Positions 15,617 to 16,749 of a stretch of 16,749 nt of DNA are shown one piece after another. The position numbers were made by a program, and so were the translations under genes. The DNA is from Planktotalea sp. (GTDB lineage Bacteria; Pseudomonadota; Alphaproteobacteria; Rhodobacterales; Rhodobacteraceae). Numbering within the stretch: position 1 is the first letter of the stretch; each line of letters begins with the position of its first letter. The notes under the pieces were generated by a model. The model was not told where the DNA came from. It ran no database searches and saw only the letters and a list, made by a program, of their open reading frames with translations. Location: contig JAHEGL010000079.1 of NCBI GenBank assembly GCA_024645145.1, positions 1-16,749 of the forward strand. The letters run 5' to 3'.

Positions 15617-16749
15617 TTAGTAAGTTTGGTTTCGCACGTTTTCACCGGTCACTTCAGCGACATTGGAAAATGCAGCATCAATTTTCTCCCGTGGCCAAGT
15701 GACATCGATAACTGCACCGGTTTTTCCATTGGTTCTCTTTGCAAACTGAGATCCACCATTAGAGAATTGCAACTTTGCGCCAGAGCGTTCGAGCAGTGTT
15801 TTTGCGATGAACAATCCAAGACCCATGCCCTCATACTCAGGCCGTTTTGCATTTTCTTTTTCGGATTTTCGTTTGCGCACAAAAGGATCGCCAATGCGCC
15901 CGATCAGGTGCAAAGGGAAGCCAGCGCCGTCATCTACAATTCGTACTCTGATCTCACTATCGCTCCAACTGGTTTCCACCCAGATCGTTGTTTGCGCGAA
16001 ATCGACAGCGTTCTGAACTAGGTTGCGCATGCCATGGATGATTTCAGGTTTGCGAAGGATATCTGGCTGATCAAATAGATCAGCACCGTGCTCTGTTTGC
16101 TCGAACACAATCGTTTTTCCGCGATCCAAATGGGGTTCTGCTGCCTCTTCCAGAACAGCACTTAAGGGTGCCTTGCGCAGGTGCAGATCATCTTTGCCTG
16201 CACGCCCCATTGATTGCAAAATATCGCGGCAGCGATCAGCTTGTTGAGAAATCAACGCTGCATCTTCGGCAAGTTCGGGCCTGTCAGAAAGTTCATCTAC
16301 GAGCTCAGAGCTAGCGAGCTTGATCGTTGCCAAGGGCGTGCCAAGTTCATGGGCTGCCGCAGCAACAACGCCGCCAATATCTGTTAACTTCTGTTCTCGT
16401 GACAACGCCAAGTAGGTGGCTTGCAAAGCCGCAGCCATGGAATGCATTTCATTGGAAGTTTTCCAGCTGTACGCACTGAGAAAGACCAGCGCGATAATGA
16501 TCGCGACCCAATTGCCGAAGACAAAAACATCGGGAATACGCAGAATAAAACCTTCTTCCGTGCGTAAAGGTAGATGAAAAACGGCAAGCAGCGATACAAT
16601 AACAAGCGCCATCAACCCTAGCATTACAGTGGATCGCAGCGACATCACTGCTGCGGAGACAGTGACGGGACCAAGGATCAAAAGTGAGAATGGATTGTGA
16701 AGACCGCCTGTCAGAAATAGCAAAAATGACAGCTGCAAAAGGTCGAAAA
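15617..16749 (-). CDS. regB: Redox sensor histidine kinase RegB/PrrB/ActS (5' end beyond the window)
   Basis: RegB phosphorylates RegA/PrrA to control photosynthesis, respiration, and carbon and nitrogen fixation genes in response to redox state. The window holds the C-terminal 377 or so residues. Visible are the quinone-binding heptapeptide GGLHNPF (16708-16688) between membrane helices and three further hydrophobic helices. The H-box AHELGTPLATIKL follows, with the phospho-accepting His at 16351-16349. A Cys at 16231-16229 (QADRCRDIL) lies 40 residues on, matching the His225/Cys265 spacing of Rhodobacter capsulatus RegB. Next come GRAGKDD, the N-box NLVQNAVDFA, VDDGAGFP, and GMGLGLFIAKTLL. 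It is the only Cys in the visible part, so a second regulatory Cys near the C-terminus is missing. The frame is open to the window edge (FDLLQLSFLL). Confidence 0.95.
   Translation of the reverse strand, partial: FDLLQLSFLLFLTGGLHNPFSLLILGPVTVSAAVMSLRSTVMLGLMALVIVSLLAVFHLPLRTEEGFILRIPDVFVFGNWVAIIIALVFLSAYSWKTSNEMHSMAAALQATYLALSREQKLTDIGGVVAAAAHELGTPLATIKLASSELVDELSDRPELAEDAALISQQADRCRDILQSMGRAGKDDLHLRKAPLSAVLEEAAEPHLDRGKTIVFEQTEHGADLFDQPDILRKPEIIHGMRNLVQNAVDFAQTTIWVETSWSDSEIRVRIVDDGAGFPLHLIGRIGDPFVRKRKSEKENAKRPEYEGMGLGLFIAKTLLERSGAKLQFSNGGSQFAKRTNGKTGAVIDVTWPREKIDAAFSNVAEVTGENVRNQTY

Noticed and set aside
1..16749. CRISPR array, tRNA or rRNA gene, insertion sequence, attachment site
   Set aside because: No direct repeat series, cloverleaf-like sequence, transposase motif or terminal inverted repeats were seen; nearly all bases belong to recognised genes.

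Overview
This 16.7 kb window looks like a conserved chromosomal segment of an alphaproteobacterium, most likely a Rhodobacterales/Roseobacter-group member. The reasons are the alphaproteobacterial form of the AddA and AddB proteins, a RegB/PrrB-type redox sensor kinase, a PAS-only sensor protein beside it, and the order regB - PAS protein - tsaE - amgK - murU - addB - addA - trxA - hslV - hslU, which from memory is typical of that group. Taxonomy is inferred from protein character; no database search was possible. I see no rRNA, tRNA, CRISPR array, insertion sequence or prophage gene. Coding density is very high, and the longest gene-free stretch is about 120 bases.

Layout. Bases 1-819 (+ strand) hold the 3' end of a MltA-type lytic transglycosylase and, one base later, a Smr-domain protein. 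All other genes lie on the minus strand and read from right to left. The Smr gene meets an MFS transporter tail to tail, with an 18-base overlap. The heat-shock protease unit is hslV - a multi-pass membrane protein - hslU - MFS transporter (4957 down to 802). The first three genes are joined by two ATGA stop/start overlaps. Upstream of hslV there is a good match to a sigma-32 (RpoH) promoter.

An intrinsic terminator at about 5024-5057 separates this unit from the next operon. That operon runs tsaE - amgK - murU - addB - addA - trxA (13912 down to 5080), mostly with overlapping genes. It combines tRNA t6A modification, cell-wall sugar salvage (AmgK plus MurU), recombinational repair of double-strand breaks (AddAB helicase-nuclease) and thioredoxin. 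Further right is a PAS-domain sensor protein gene that appears broken. One base is missing near 14890, and an in-frame TGA stands at 14270-14272 where a Trp codon would be expected; repairing both gives one protein of 525 codons. The window ends inside a RegB/PrrB/ActS sensor histidine kinase, which keeps the quinone-binding heptapeptide, the phospho-accepting His and the redox Cys.

The most notable points are the two-lesion PAS gene in an otherwise intact region, the membrane protein translationally locked between the two subunits of the HslVU protease, the RpoH-type promoter, a T7G6 slippery tract inside addA whose -1 frame stops at once, and a CtrA-like box between regB and the PAS gene. 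I found no convincing evidence of an entirely new multi-gene system. The uncharacterised membrane protein between hslV and hslU is the best candidate for undescribed biology.
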